From the NCBI RefSeq assembly GCF_001425005.1, contig NZ_LMDB01000012.1, positions 1,025,407-1,089,406 on the forward strand: DNA of 64,000 nucleotides, written 5' to 3'. The notes beneath the pieces were generated by a model. That model ran no database searches, was not told the origin of the DNA, and saw only the letters and a program-made list of their open reading frames with translations. This document shows positions 15,954 through 25,100 of this stretch, piece by piece; position 1 is the stretch's first letter; each line of letters begins with the position of its first letter. Origin of the DNA: Duganella sp. Root336D2 (lineage in GTDB: Bacteria; Pseudomonadota; Gammaproteobacteria; Burkholderiales; Burkholderiaceae_D). A program made the translations under genes and the position numbers.

Positions 15954-18809
15954 ATGATGCAACAACAGACGTCCAATTCCTACCTGTTTGGTGGGAACGC
16001 GCCGTACGTAGAAGAACTGTACGAGGCGTATCTTGAAAATCCTGGCTCCGTGCCAGACAACTGGCGCCAGTACTTCGACGCCATGCAGAACGTGCCGGCA
16101 GTTGACGGCAGCGCCAAGCCAGACGTCGTCCATTCGTCCGTCATCGCCTCCTTCGCCGAACGCGCGAAAGCGGGTCCAATCCGTACCATCGTCGCTTCGT
16201 CCGACGCCGAAATGGGCCGCAAGCGCGTGGCCGCCACCCAGCTGATCGCAGCCTACCGCTACCTGGGCTCTCGCTGGGCCAACCTGGATCCGCTGCAGCG
16301 CCAGGAACGTCCGAGCATTCCTGAACTGGAACCGTCGTTCTATGGCTTCACCGACGCCGACCAGGACACCGTATTCAACATCAGCAACACCTACTTCGGC
16401 CCGGAGACCGCGACCCTGCGCGACCTGACCAACCTGCTGAAGGACACCTACACCCGCTCCGTCGGCGCGGAGTACATGTACATCTCCGATCCGGCCGAAA
16501 AGCGCTGGCTGCAGGAGCGCCTGGAATCGATCCGTTCGACCCCGGCATTCACCGCCGAAAAGAAAAAGCACATCCTGGAGCGCCTGACCGCTGCTGAAGG
16601 CCTGGAGCGCTACCTCCACACCAAGTACGTCGGCCAGAAGCGCTTCTCGCTGGAAGGCGGCGAGACTTTCATCGCTTCCCTGGACGAAGTGATCCAGCGC
16701 GCCGGTGAAAAAGGCGTGCAGGAAATCGTGATCGGCATGGCCCACCGCGGCCGCCTGAACGTGCTGGTGAACACCCTGGGCAAGGCGCCTAAGGATCTGT
16801 TCGAAGAGTTCGAAGGCAAGCACGCCGACGACCTGCCGGCCGGCGACGTGAAATACCACCAAGGCTTCTCGTCCGACATCTCCACCGCAGGCGGCCCGGT
16901 CCACCTGTCGCTGGCGTTCAACCCGTCCCACCTGGAAATCGTCAACCCTGTGGTTGAAGGTTCGGTCAAGGCCCGTATGGACCGCCGCGGCGACGCGCAC
17001 GGCGCGCAAGTGCTGCCGATCCTGGTGCACGGCGACGCGGCATTCGCCGGCCAGGGCGTTGTGATGGAAACCCTGAACCTGGCGCAGACCCGCGGCTACG
17101 GCACCGGCGGCACCGTGCACATCGTGATCAACAACCAGATCGGCTTCACCACCTCCGATCCGCGCGATGCGCGTTCCACCATTTACTGCTCCGACGTCGT
17201 GAAGATGATCGAAGCGCCTGTGCTGCACGTGAACGCCGACGATCCTGAAGCCGTGGTACTGGCTTCCCAGATCGCCCTGGACTACCGCCTGCAGTTCAAG
17301 AAAGACATCGTTGTCGACATCATTTGCTACCGCAAACTGGGCCACAACGAACAGGATACCCCGGCGCTGACCCAGCCGCTGATGTACAAGAAGATCGCCA
17401 AGCACCCAGGCACCCGCAAGATGTACGCGGACAAGCTGGCAACCCAGGGCGTGATCCCGGCCGACGGCGGCGACGCCATGGTGGCCGCCTACCGCGCTGC
17501 GATGGACGCTGGCAAGCACACCGTCGATCCTGTGATCTCGAACTTCAAGAACAAGTACGCCGTCGACTGGCTGCCGTTCCTGAACCGCAAATGGACCGAC
17601 GCGGCCGATACCGCCGTGCCGATGACTGAGCTGAAGCGCCTGGCCACTGCCATCACCACCGTGCCGGAAAGCTTCAAGGTGCACTCGCTGGTGGAAAAAG
17701 TGCTGGCCGACCGCGCCAGCATGGGCAAGGGCGACATGAACCTGGACTGGGGCATGGGCGAGCACCTGGCGTTCGCGTCGCTGGTTTCCTCCGGCTACGC
17801 GCTGCGCCTGACCGGCCAGGACGCCGGCCGCGGCACCTTTACCCACCGCCACGCTGTGCTGCACGACCAGAACCGCGAGCGCTGGGATGCCGGTACCTAC
17901 ATCCCGCTGCAGAACATCTCCGAAGGCCAGGCGCCGTTCACCGTGATCGACTCCGTGCTGTCCGAAGAGGCAGTGCTGGCCTTCGAATACGGCTACTCGA
18001 CCGCCGAGCCTAACACCCTGACCATCTGGGAAGCCCAGTTCGGCGACTTCGTCAACGGCGCCCAGGTTGTAATCGACCAGTTCATCAGCTCCGGCGAAGT
18101 GAAGTGGGGCCGTGCTTCCGGCCTGGTCATGATGCTGCCGCACGGTTACGAAGGCCAGGGCCCGGAGCACTCGTCGTGCCGCCCAGAGCGTTTCCTGCAG
18201 CTGTGCGCTGACAACAATATGCAAGTTGTGCAGCCGACCACCGCATCGCAGATCTTCCACGTGCTGCGCCGCCAGATGGTGCGCCAGTTCCGCAAGCCGC
18301 TGGTGATCCTGACTCCTAAGTCGCTGCTGCGTAACAAGGACGCTGGCTCCCCGCTGGAGCAACTGGCCAAGGGCGCGTTCCAGACCGTGATCGGCGAGGT
18401 GGACGAGTCGATCGACGCCAAGAAGGTCAAGCGCGTGATCGCCTGCTCCGGCAAGGTGTATTACGACATCGTGAACACCCGCAAGACCCGCGGCGCGACC
18501 GATACCGCCATCGTGCGTATCGAGCAGCTGTATCCATTCCCGCACAAGGCGTTCGCTGCTGAACTGAAGAAGTTCCCGAACCTGACCGAAGTGGTGTGGG
18601 CGCAGGACGAGCCGCAGAACCAGGGTCCTTGGTTCCAGATCCAGCACAACATCTTCGAGGCTATGGAATCGGGCCAGAAGCTGGCGTACGCCGGCCGCCC
18701 AGCTTCCGCTTCGCCTGCCGTGGGTTACTACGACAAGCACTACGCGCAGCAGAAAGACCTGCTGGAAACCGCGTTCTCGAAGCTGAAGGGCTTCATCCTG
18801 ACCAAGTAA
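15954..18809 (+). CDS. odhA: 2-oxoglutarate dehydrogenase E1 component
   Basis: 951 residues, the usual E1 length. This thiamine-diphosphate enzyme decarboxylates 2-oxoglutarate and reductively succinylates the lipoyl group of E2. The N-terminal E2-binding motif NSYLFGGNAPYVEELYEAYL, active-site HRGRLNVL, the Mg/ThDP segment (HGDAAFAGQGVV ... NNQIGFTT) and the transketolase-like C-terminal domain (LPHGYEGQGPEHSS) are all visible. The start chosen is ATG 15954 (MMQQQTSNSYLFGG), the family N-terminus; an open frame continues upstream to 15780 but that part covers the leader. odhB follows after 76 bp. Confidence 0.97.
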   Translation: MMQQQTSNSYLFGGNAPYVEELYEAYLENPGSVPDNWRQYFDAMQNVPAVDGSAKPDVVHSSVIASFAERAKAGPIRTIVASSDAEMGRKRVAATQLIAAYRYLGSRWANLDPLQRQERPSIPELEPSFYGFTDADQDTVFNISNTYFGPETATLRDLTNLLKDTYTRSVGAEYMYISDPAEKRWLQERLESIRSTPAFTAEKKKHILERLTAAEGLERYLHTKYVGQKRFSLEGGETFIASLDEVIQRAGEKGVQEIVIGMAHRGRLNVLVNTLGKAPKDLFEEFEGKHADDLPAGDVKYHQGFSSDISTAGGPVHLSLAFNPSHLEIVNPVVEGSVKARMDRRGDAHGAQVLPILVHGDAAFAGQGVVMETLNLAQTRGYGTGGTVHIVINNQIGFTTSDPRDARSTIYCSDVVKMIEAPVLHVNADDPEAVVLASQIALDYRLQFKKDIVVDIICYRKLGHNEQDTPALTQPLMYKKIAKHPGTRKMYADKLATQGVIPADGGDAMVAAYRAAMDAGKHTVDPVISNFKNKYAVDWLPFLNRKWTDAADTAVPMTELKRLATAITTVPESFKVHSLVEKVLADRASMGKGDMNLDWGMGEHLAFASLVSSGYALRLTGQDAGRGTFTHRHAVLHDQNRERWDAGTYIPLQNISEGQAPFTVIDSVLSEEAVLAFEYGYSTAEPNTLTIWEAQFGDFVNGAQVVIDQFISSGEVKWGRASGLVMMLPHGYEGQGPEHSSCRPERFLQLCADNNMQVVQPTTASQIFHVLRRQMVRQFRKPLVILTPKSLLRNKDAGSPLEQLAKGAFQTVIGEVDESIDAKKVKRVIACSGKVYYDIVNTRKTRGATDTAIVRIEQLYPFPHKAFAAELKKFPNLTEVVWAQDEPQNQGPWFQIQHNIFEAMESGQKLAYAGRPASASPAVGYYDKHYAQQKDLLETAFSKLKGFILTK

Positions 18810-18885
18810 TCACGCATCAAGCGGGTGAGCCGCCCGCCAGGTGCGGGCGGCGCAAAAAATACACAAAATTCGGAGTGAAAAACAA

Positions 18886-20124
18886 ATGGCACAAATCGAA
18901 GTCAAAGTTCCTCAACTGTCGGAATCCGTCGCTGAAGCGACCCTGCTGGCCTGGCACAAGAAAGTCGGCGAGGCAGTGGCCCGCGACGAAAACATGATCG
19001 ACATCGAGACCGACAAGGTTGTCCTGGAACTGCCGGCACCGGCCGCAGGCGTGGTTGTGCAGGTGATCAAGGCCGACGGCGCCACCGTGGTTGCCGGCGA
19101 AGTGATCGCCATCATCGATACCGACGCCGCCGCAGGCGCCGCTCCTTCGGCTCCAGCCGCTGCCGCTGCACCAGCTGCCGCCGCCCCAGCCGCGTCCGCC
19201 GACAAGTCCGGCGTTGCCATGCCAGCCGCCGCCAAGATCCTGTCCGAAGCCGGCATCGCCGCTTCCGACGTTGCCGGTTCCGGCAAAGACGGCCGCGTGA
19301 CCAAGGGCGACGCCCTGGCTGCCGCCGCTGCGCCAAAACCAGCTGCTCCAGCTCCGCTGGCACCAGCCGCTCCTAAGGCGCAGCTGCAGAAGGTTGCTGC
19401 TCCAGCCGCCGCCAACCTGGGCGACCGTCCGGAAGAGCGCGTGCCGATGAGCCGCCTGCGCGCACGTATCGCCGAGCGCCTGGTTGAGTCCCAGTCCACC
19501 AACGCCATCCTGACCACCTTCAATGAAGTCGACATGAAGCCGGTCATGGACCTGCGTAACAAGTACAAGGACAAGTTCGAGAAGGAACACGGCGTGAAGC
19601 TGGGCTTCATGTCCTTCTTCGTCAAGGCCGCTGTGCACGCGCTGAAGAAGTACCCGATCCTGAACGCTTCGGTTGACGGCAACGACATCGTCTACCACGG
19701 CTACTTCGACATCGGTATCGCTGTGGGTTCCCCACGCGGCCTGGTGGTGCCTATCCTGCGCAATGCAGACCAGATGAGCATCGCCGAGATCGAGAAGAAG
19801 ATCGGCGAATTCGGCCAGAAAGCCAAGGAAGGCAAGCTGACCCTGGAAGACCTGACCGGCGGTACCTTCTCCATCTCGAACGGCGGCACCTTCGGCTCCA
19901 TGCTGTCGACCCCGATCATCAACCCACCACAATCCGCAATCCTGGGCGTGCACGCCACCAAGGACCGCGCTGTTGTCGTTGACGGCCAGATCGTGATTCG
20001 CCCAATGAACTACCTGGCGATGTCCTACGACCACCGTATCATCGACGGCCGCGAAGCTGTCCTGGGCCTGGTCGCAATGAAGGAAGCCCTGGAAGATCCA
20101 GCACGCCTGCTGCTGGACCTGTAA
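18886..20124 (+). CDS. odhB: 2-oxoglutarate dehydrogenase E2, dihydrolipoyl succinyltransferase
   Basis: 412 residues. Lipoyl domain at 1–80 with lipoyl-lysine Lys44 in ETDKVVLEL, an Ala/Pro-rich linker, the E3-binding domain ([11 protein letters not shown]...GRVTKGD, about 108–145), a second Ala/Pro linker, and the catalytic acyltransferase domain ending with the [13 protein letters not shown] active-site motif. It transfers the succinyl group to CoA and forms the core of the complex. The start is ATG 18886 with cggag upstream; an extension to 18841 lacks a ribosome site and the family N-terminus is MAQIEVKVP. Confidence 0.97.
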   Translation: MAQIEVKVPQLSESVAEATLLAWHKKVGEAVARDENMIDIETDKVVLELPAPAAGVVVQVIKADGATVVAGEVIAIIDTDAAAGAAPSAPAAAAAPAAAAPAASADKSGVAMPAAAKILSEAGIAASDVAGSGKDGRVTKGDALAAAAAPKPAAPAPLAPAAPKAQLQKVAAPAAANLGDRPEERVPMSRLRARIAERLVESQSTNAILTTFNEVDMKPVMDLRNKYKDKFEKEHGVKLGFMSFFVKAAVHALKKYPILNASVDGNDIVYHGYFDIGIAVGSPRGLVVPILRNADQMSIAEIEKKIGEFGQKAKEGKLTLEDLTGGTFSISNGGTFGSMLSTPIINPPQSAILGVHATKDRAVVVDGQIVIRPMNYLAMSYDHRIIDGREAVLGLVAMKEALEDPARLLLDL

Positions 20125-20237
20125 TAAACCGGTAAGTCAGTGCCTGACCCGCAGGGTCAGGCACTTGGCCTGCAAGTCAGCGACCGCCGCCTGATAGGTG
20201 TCTGACCCTGTGGGTCGGACACCGGGTTACCGGTTTA
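20125..20237. repeat. nested inverted-repeat (REP-like) element between odhB and pspC
   Basis: An outer perfect 11-bp inverted repeat (taaaccggtaa 20125–20135, ttaccggttta 20227–20237) encloses two adjacent hairpins. The first is agtgcctgaccc-gca-gggtcaggcact, a 12-bp perfect stem at 20139–20165. The second is ggtgtctgaccc-tgt-gggtcggacacc at 20197–20223 with one G·T pair. The element starts on the base after the odhB stop and ends 19 bp before the next start. The two CTGACCC-centred palindromes in a symmetrical frame resemble a REPIN. In RNA it could stabilise or attenuate the odh transcript. Confidence 0.7.
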
Positions 20238-20256
20238 AAAAATCGAAGGGGGTCAC

Positions 20257-20586
20257 ATGAGCGTCTCCGAAGAACTGAAGCGCCTGCACGAACTGCACCA
20301 GGCTGGTGCCCTGAGCGATGAAGAATTCGCCCGTGCCAAGGAAAAGATGCTGCAAGCCGGCGGCAGCAGCCAGCAGGCAGGCGACGATTTCGTCGCCGAA
20401 GTCGGCAGGCTGCGCCGCTCCACCACCGACCGCTGGCTGGGCGGCGTGTGCGGCGGCATCGCCAGGCAATCCGGCATCGAGTCCTGGATCTGGCGCCTGA
20501 TCTTCGTTCTGGTCGCATCATGCCTCGGCTTCGGCGGCCTGATTTACATCCTTATGTGGATTTTCGTCCCCACGGACGACCAATGA
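20257..20586 (+). CDS. SHOCT and PspC domain small membrane protein
   Basis: 109 residues. Residues 3–33 are a SHOCT-type short helical motif (ELKRLHELHQAGALSDEEFARAKEKML in parts). Residues about 50–105 are a PspC domain (DRWLGGVCGGIARQ ... LIFVLVASCLGFGGLIYILMWIFVP) with two hydrophobic segments. PspC proteins act in envelope-stress sensing. No pspA, pspB or pspF is nearby. It lies between odhB and lpdA, 12 bp before the lpdA start, so it is probably co-transcribed with the oxoglutarate dehydrogenase genes. A functional link to the complex is not known to me. Confidence 0.85.
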   Translation: MSVSEELKRLHELHQAGALSDEEFARAKEKMLQAGGSSQQAGDDFVAEVGRLRRSTTDRWLGGVCGGIARQSGIESWIWRLIFVLVASCLGFGGLIYILMWIFVPTDDQ

Positions 20587-20598
20587 TTGGGAATAGAC

Positions 20599-22032
20599 AT
20601 GAGCAACAAACAATTTGACGTAGTAGTTATCGGCGCCGGTCCTGGCGGTTACATCGCCGCCATCCGCGCGGCGCAACTGGGCTTCTCCGTAGCCTGTATC
20701 GACGAATGGAGCAACGACGCCGGCAAGCCAGCCCCAGGCGGCACCTGCACCAACGTAGGCTGCATCCCATCGAAAGCGCTGCTGCAATCGTCGGAACACT
20801 TCGACCACGCATCGCACGGCTTCAAAGAGCACGGCATCAACGTGGAAGGCCTGTCCTTCGACGTCGGCCAGATGCTGAAGCGCAAGAACACCGTTGTGAA
20901 GCAAAACAACGACGGCATCCTGTTCCTGTTCAAGAAGAACAAGGTCACCTTCTTCCACGGTCGCGGCGCGTTCGCCGGCGCCGCTGGCGCGGAAGGCTAC
21001 CCGATCGCCATTTCGGGCCAGACCACCGACACCATCACCGGCAAGCAGATCATCGTTGCTACCGGCTCCAATCCACGCGCACTGCCAGGCGCGCCATTCG
21101 ACGAGAAACTGATCCTGTCGAACACCGGCGCCCTGAACATTGAATCCGTACCGGCCAAGCTGGGCGTGATCGGTGCCGGCGTGATCGGCCTGGAACTGGG
21201 CTCCGTGTGGCGCCGCCTGGGTTCGGAAGTGACCGTGCTGGAAGGCCTGCCGACCTTCCTCGGCGCAGTCGACGAGCAGATCGCCAAGGAAGCATTGAAG
21301 CTGCTGACCAAGCAAGGCCTGTCGATCAACCTGTCCTGCAAGATCACCAAGGTTGAAGCCGGCAAGAACAACGTCACCGTTGAATACACCGACGCCAAGG
21401 GCGAAGCCCAGAAGTCCGTGTTCGACAAGCTGATCGTCTCGATCGGCCGTACCGCCAACACCATCGGCCTGGGCGCCGACAAAGTGGGCCTGGCTGTCGA
21501 CGAGCGCGGCATGATCACCGTGGATGAAGACTGCAAGACCAACCTGCCGAACGTCTGGGCAATCGGCGACGTGGTGCGCGGCCCGATGCTGGCGCACAAG
21601 GCGGAAGAGGAAGCAGTTGCCGTGGCTGAGCGTATCGCCGGCCAGCATGGCCACACCAACTTCAACACCCTGCCGTCCGTCATCTACACCCACCCGGAAA
21701 TCGCTTCCGTGGGCAAGACCGAGCAGCAGCTGAAGGCTGAAGGCGTGGCATACAAAGCCGGCACCTTCCCATTCCTGGCAAACGGCCGCGCACGTGCGCT
21801 GGGCGATACCAACGGCATGGTGAAGTTCCTGGCCGATGCAAGCACCGACGAGATCCTGGGCGTGCACATTGTTGGCCCGATGGCTTCCGAGCTGATCTCC
21901 GAAGCGGTGGTGGCGATGGAGTTCAAGGCTTCTGCCGAAGACATCGCGCGCATCTGCCATGCACACCCATCGCTGTCCGAAGCGACCAAGGAAGCAGCGC
22001 TCGCTGTTGACAAGCGTACGCTGAACTTCTGA
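20599..22032 (+). CDS. lpdA: dihydrolipoyl dehydrogenase (E3)
   Basis: 477 residues. This FAD enzyme reoxidises dihydrolipoyl groups on E2 with NAD. FAD motif GAGPGG at 12–17, redox disulfide Cys50/Cys55 in GGTCTNVGCIPSKAL, NAD domain GAGVIGLELG, second FAD motif (VWAIGDV), and the dimerisation-domain catalytic histidine in CHAHPSLSEA. The start at ATG 20599 (MSNKQFDVVVIG) is preferred over an in-frame upstream codon that overlaps the pspC stop region. It completes the odhA–odhB–lpdA set. Confidence 0.96.
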   Translation: MSNKQFDVVVIGAGPGGYIAAIRAAQLGFSVACIDEWSNDAGKPAPGGTCTNVGCIPSKALLQSSEHFDHASHGFKEHGINVEGLSFDVGQMLKRKNTVVKQNNDGILFLFKKNKVTFFHGRGAFAGAAGAEGYPIAISGQTTDTITGKQIIVATGSNPRALPGAPFDEKLILSNTGALNIESVPAKLGVIGAGVIGLELGSVWRRLGSEVTVLEGLPTFLGAVDEQIAKEALKLLTKQGLSINLSCKITKVEAGKNNVTVEYTDAKGEAQKSVFDKLIVSIGRTANTIGLGADKVGLAVDERGMITVDEDCKTNLPNVWAIGDVVRGPMLAHKAEEEAVAVAERIAGQHGHTNFNTLPSVIYTHPEIASVGKTEQQLKAEGVAYKAGTFPFLANGRARALGDTNGMVKFLADASTDEILGVHIVGPMASELISEAVVAMEFKASAEDIARICHAHPSLSEATKEAALAVDKRTLNF

Positions 22033-22039
22033 TAAGGCC

Positions 22040-22097
22040 GGGGTCTGGCTCCGACATGAGGCACGCGCAGCGTGTTTCATGTCGGCTGCCTGACCCC
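22040..22097. repeat. palindromic REP-like sequence upstream of zapE
   Basis: Imperfect 20-bp arms (ggggtctggctccgacatga and tcatgtcggctgcctgacccc) enclose a smaller stem cacgc-gca-gcgtg. The CTGACCCC core resembles the palindromes at 20139–20223. It fills the gap between the lpdA stop and the zapE start and contains no gene; it may act as a terminator-like hairpin or simply be a dispersed repeat. Confidence 0.6.
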
Positions 22098-22107
22098 ATG
22101 GTTCTCA

Positions 22108-23205
22108 ATGAACGTCCAAGAGTTTTACCAGCATGCGCTCACGCAGCGCGACTTCAAAGCCGACGCCGCCCAACAGCGCGCCGTCGACCGCCTGCAGCAG
22201 TGCTACGACGCGTGGGTCGAGTACAAATCGCAGCGCTCGAATTCCTTCAAACGCCTGATCAACCGTCCGACGCCGCCGCGCGGCGTGTACATGTGGGGCG
22301 GGGTGGGGCGCGGCAAATCCTTCCTGATGGATTCGTTCTATTCGGTGATCCCGCTGGTGCGCAAGACGCGCCTGCACTTCCACGAATTCATGCGCGACGT
22401 CCACATGCAGCTCGACGAGCTGCGCGGCGTGGAAGACCCGCTGGATGAAGTAGCAAAACGGATCGCCAAGAAGTACCGCCTGATCTGCTTCGATGAATTC
22501 CACGTATCGGACGTGGCCGACGCCATGATCCTGTACAACCTGATGAAGGCGCTGTACGACAACGGCGTATCCTTCATCATGACTTCGAATTACGAGCCGT
22601 CCACCCTGTACCCGGACGGCCTGCACCGCGACCGCATCCTGCCTACCATCGCCCTGCTGAAGGAAAAGATGGACGTGCTGAACGTGGACGCCGGCGTCGA
22701 CTACCGCGGCCGCGCGCTGGAGCAGGTGGATGCCTACTACACACCGCTCAACGCCAATACCGACCACCAGTTGCGCGAGGCTTTCGCGCGCGTCGCCGAA
22801 ACCTCGGATGAAGACCCGCGCATCCATGTCGAGGGCCGCGAGCTGAAAGCCCTGCGCCGCGCCGGCACCATCATCTGGTTTGACTTCGCCACACTGTGCG
22901 GCGGCCCGCGCTCGCAGAATGACTACCTGGAAATCGCCAGCCGCTTCCATACCGTGATATTGTCCGGTATTCCGATGATGTCGGCCGGACAATCGTCCGA
23001 AGCGCGCCGCTTTACCTGGTTGATCGACGTGTTCTATGACCAGAAGGTCAAGCTGATCATGTCGGCCGAGGTGGAGCCGGAAGAGCTGTACACCTCCGGT
23101 GTGCTGTCCAACGAATTCCACCGCACCGTGTCGCGCATCGTCGAGATGCAATCGCGCGAATATATGGAAAAGGAACAGCGCGGCGCTGCCGAAAAGCTGT
23201 CCTGA
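22108..23205 (+). CDS. zapE: cell division protein ZapE (AFG1-like ATPase)
   Basis: 365 residues. A P-loop ATPase of the AFG1/ZapE family, which in E. coli associates with the FtsZ ring. Walker A is GGVGRGKS (64–71), Walker B is LICFDEFHVSDVADAMIL (in parts), sensor regions SNYEPSTLYPDGLHRDRILP are present, and the protein ends with a typical FEVEPEELY-type segment (SAEVEPEELY). The start ATG 22108 (MNVQEFYQHAL) is the family N-terminus; an in-frame start at 22072 would translate through the REP-like hairpin and is rejected. It lies downstream of lpdA, a common Burkholderiales order. Confidence 0.93.
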   Translation: MNVQEFYQHALTQRDFKADAAQQRAVDRLQQCYDAWVEYKSQRSNSFKRLINRPTPPRGVYMWGGVGRGKSFLMDSFYSVIPLVRKTRLHFHEFMRDVHMQLDELRGVEDPLDEVAKRIAKKYRLICFDEFHVSDVADAMILYNLMKALYDNGVSFIMTSNYEPSTLYPDGLHRDRILPTIALLKEKMDVLNVDAGVDYRGRALEQVDAYYTPLNANTDHQLREAFARVAETSDEDPRIHVEGRELKALRRAGTIIWFDFATLCGGPRSQNDYLEIASRFHTVILSGIPMMSAGQSSEARRFTWLIDVFYDQKVKLIMSAEVEPEELYTSGVLSNEFHRTVSRIVEMQSREYMEKEQRGAAEKLS

Positions 23206-23218
23206 CAAGGAGAAAGAT

Positions 23219-23935
23219 TTGAAGAACTGGATCTGGCTGGCCATGTTGCTGCCAAGCGCTGTGCTGGCGCAGGACATCGGCCGTCCGGCGCTGACTGGCG
23301 CCCCGCGCATTCCGGAAACCCATTCGGTCGAACAGGCTGACGCGCGCCTGGTGCAGGTGAGGAAGGACCGCGAAGCGGTCGAGGCGGAGTTCAGCGCCAG
23401 CGAACAGCTTTGCTACGAGAAGTTCTTCGTCAACAATTGTATCGACAAGGCGAAGGAACAGCGCCGCCTGCGCCTGGCCGAATTACGCTCGGTGGAAGTG
23501 GAAGCGAGCTACTTCAAGCGCCGCAGTGCGGTGGAAGTGCGCGATCGCGAACTGGAAGAGCGCAACCAGAAGGATGCTGCCGAAGCGGCCTATAATGCCG
23601 CCCATCCAAAGCCGCCAAAGCCCAATCCTGAACTGAAGGCTGCGCGGAAACCGGCTGCCGTGTCGGTGCAGCAGCGCCAGGCGGAACACGATGCCCGCGA
23701 ACGCGCCCGCGCCGCGCAGGAAGCCTCGGCCGCACCGGAACGCGCGGCCAAAGCCGAGGCATTCGAGCGCAAGAAGGTGGAATCGGAAAAGCGGCAGGCG
23801 CAAGTCAAGGCCAAGCTGGCCGAGAAGGAAGAGAAGAAGCGCCATGCTGCGGAGGCGCAGAAAGCCGAAGCCGCAAAAGCCGAGGCAGCAGCGAAGGCCA
23901 AAGCAGCAAAGGCCGAAGCCGCGAATAAGCCTTAA
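23219..23935 (+). CDS. hypothetical secreted Lys/Ala/Glu-rich coiled-coil protein
   Basis: 238 residues, no family recognised. A signal peptide (MKNWIWLAMLLPSAVLAQ) starts at TTG 23219, preceded by aaggaga at 23207–23213. The mature protein has two cysteines near residues 64 and 73 (LCYEKFFVNNCIDKAKEQRRLRLAEL in parts), then long charged helices, and a TolA-like C-terminal tail of repeated AKAEAAAKAKAAKAEA. A periplasmic coiled-coil role is likely. It begins 13 bp after zapE and converges with the PP2C gene, overlapping it by 4 bp. Confidence 0.78.
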   Translation: MKNWIWLAMLLPSAVLAQDIGRPALTGAPRIPETHSVEQADARLVQVRKDREAVEAEFSASEQLCYEKFFVNNCIDKAKEQRRLRLAELRSVEVEASYFKRRSAVEVRDRELEERNQKDAAEAAYNAAHPKPPKPNPELKAARKPAAVSVQQRQAEHDARERARAAQEASAAPERAAKAEAFERKKVESEKRQAQVKAKLAEKEEKKRHAAEAQKAEAAKAEAAAKAKAAKAEAANKP

Positions 23936-24738
23936 ACGGCTTTACGCAGCTTCTGCACGGTGTAGTTGACCGCTTCTTTCGGCGGCGCGACCAGCTTGAT
24001 GATCGCCATCGAGCAGTTGTCGCCCTTGCCCTGCGCACGTTCGCGCGCCTTGTTGATCAGCAGTTCGGCCGCTTCGCGCGGCGATTTCTTGGCGATTGCG
24101 CTCGCCAGTTCCACATCCGCAAAATACGACCACAGGCCGTCCGAGCAAAGCAGGAATGCATTGCCTGCCTTGAGGTCTTCCTGCACGCCAAACGTGACGA
24201 ACGGCTCCCGGTTCTTGTTACCGAGCGCGTTGTTGAGCAGTTTGGCCTGGCGGTGCTTGCGCGCCGCTTCTTCCGGCAGGTTTTCCTTTGCCATCAGGTG
24301 GGCGACGTATTCGGCATCGCTGCTGCGGGCCAGGCATTCCTTGTTGTCAAAACGATACAGCCGTGAGTCGCCGACGATGGCCCAGACAGCCTGGCGTTCA
24401 GGCGTCAGCACCATCAACACCATGCTCGACTGCGGTTCGCTGGCACCCGTGCGCGGGTCCATCACCAGGATCTGGTGCACATCGTGCGCGATCTCGCGCA
24501 GTAATTCTTGCAGGCGCGGCAAGTGGACGGACTCCGCGGCCCGGTATTCTTCAAACAATTGTTTAGCCGTATGCAGCACCTGTTCCGCACCAGTGGCACC
24601 GCCGCTGATGCCATCAGCCAGTACGGCTAGCACATAGCCGGGCGCTTTTTGCGCAGTAAACAACGCGACACGGTCATTTTGTTGGGGCCGGCTACCGATG
24701 TGTTGCGCGGTTCCGGCCTCGATTTTGTACGTGCTCAT
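23932..24738 (-). CDS. PP2C-family protein serine/threonine phosphatase
   Basis: 268 residues. Metal-dependent phosphatase motifs are in order: RPQQNDRV near the N-terminus, LADGISGGATGAEQ, VGDSRLYRF, LLCSDGLWSYF and GDNCSMAIIKL. It would remove phosphate from Ser/Thr proteins in the cytosol. The partner kinase is not adjacent; the LRR–kinase at 12043–13314 is the only Hanks-type kinase in this window. The start ATG at 24738 (MSTYKIEAGTAQHIGSRPQQND in parts) is preferred; an upstream TTG adds eight residues without family support. Confidence 0.9.
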   Translation of the reverse strand: MSTYKIEAGTAQHIGSRPQQNDRVALFTAQKAPGYVLAVLADGISGGATGAEQVLHTAKQLFEEYRAAESVHLPRLQELLREIAHDVHQILVMDPRTGASEPQSSMVLMVLTPERQAVWAIVGDSRLYRFDNKECLARSSDAEYVAHLMAKENLPEEAARKHRQAKLLNNALGNKNREPFVTFGVQEDLKAGNAFLLCSDGLWSYFADVELASAIAKKSPREAAELLINKARERAQGKGDNCSMAIIKLVAPPKEAVNYTVQKLRKAV

Positions 24739-24873
24739 AGGGACTTGACAGCTTCTTTCCAATGACTACCTGAGTTAAACTATGCACAGTGTGCAGTTTC
24801 GTAGCAAGTATAGCCTGTTGTCCGTACGAAACTGTAAGCAAACGTTAAACGAAATCGTGCCGACTTACCATTT

Positions 24874-25074
24874 ATGATCAACAAAGAAGAAATTCAGCGT
24901 CGCATCGTTGAGCTCGATGTCGAGCACCGCGACCTGGATGCAGTCATTGAAATGTTGACCCTGGATGGTCACCACGATCAACTTCAATTGCGCCGCCTCA
25001 AGAAGCGTAAGTTGCAATTGAAAGACTATATCACCCTGCTGAAAATGCAATTGGTGCCCGACGTACCGGCCTGA
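24874..25074 (+). CDS. YdcH/DUF465-family small protein
   Basis: 66 residues, two charged helices (MINKEEIQRRIVELDVEHRDLDAVI, then LRRLKKRKLQLKDYITLL, in parts), matching the DUF465/YdcH pattern of short helical-hairpin proteins of unknown function. It is the first gene of a rightward run leading into the helicase gene, 26 bp upstream of that start. The 135 bp between it and the divergent PP2C gene are AT-rich and presumably hold both promoters. Confidence 0.85.
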   Translation: MINKEEIQRRIVELDVEHRDLDAVIEMLTLDGHHDQLQLRRLKKRKLQLKDYITLLKMQLVPDVPA

Positions 25075-25100
25075 GCAGGGCCACTCATTCTTCTACTAAC

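Noticed and set aside
15915..18740. Long open frame on the minus strand opposite odhA
   Set aside because: Same artefact: low-complexity antisense translation of a strongly biased gene.
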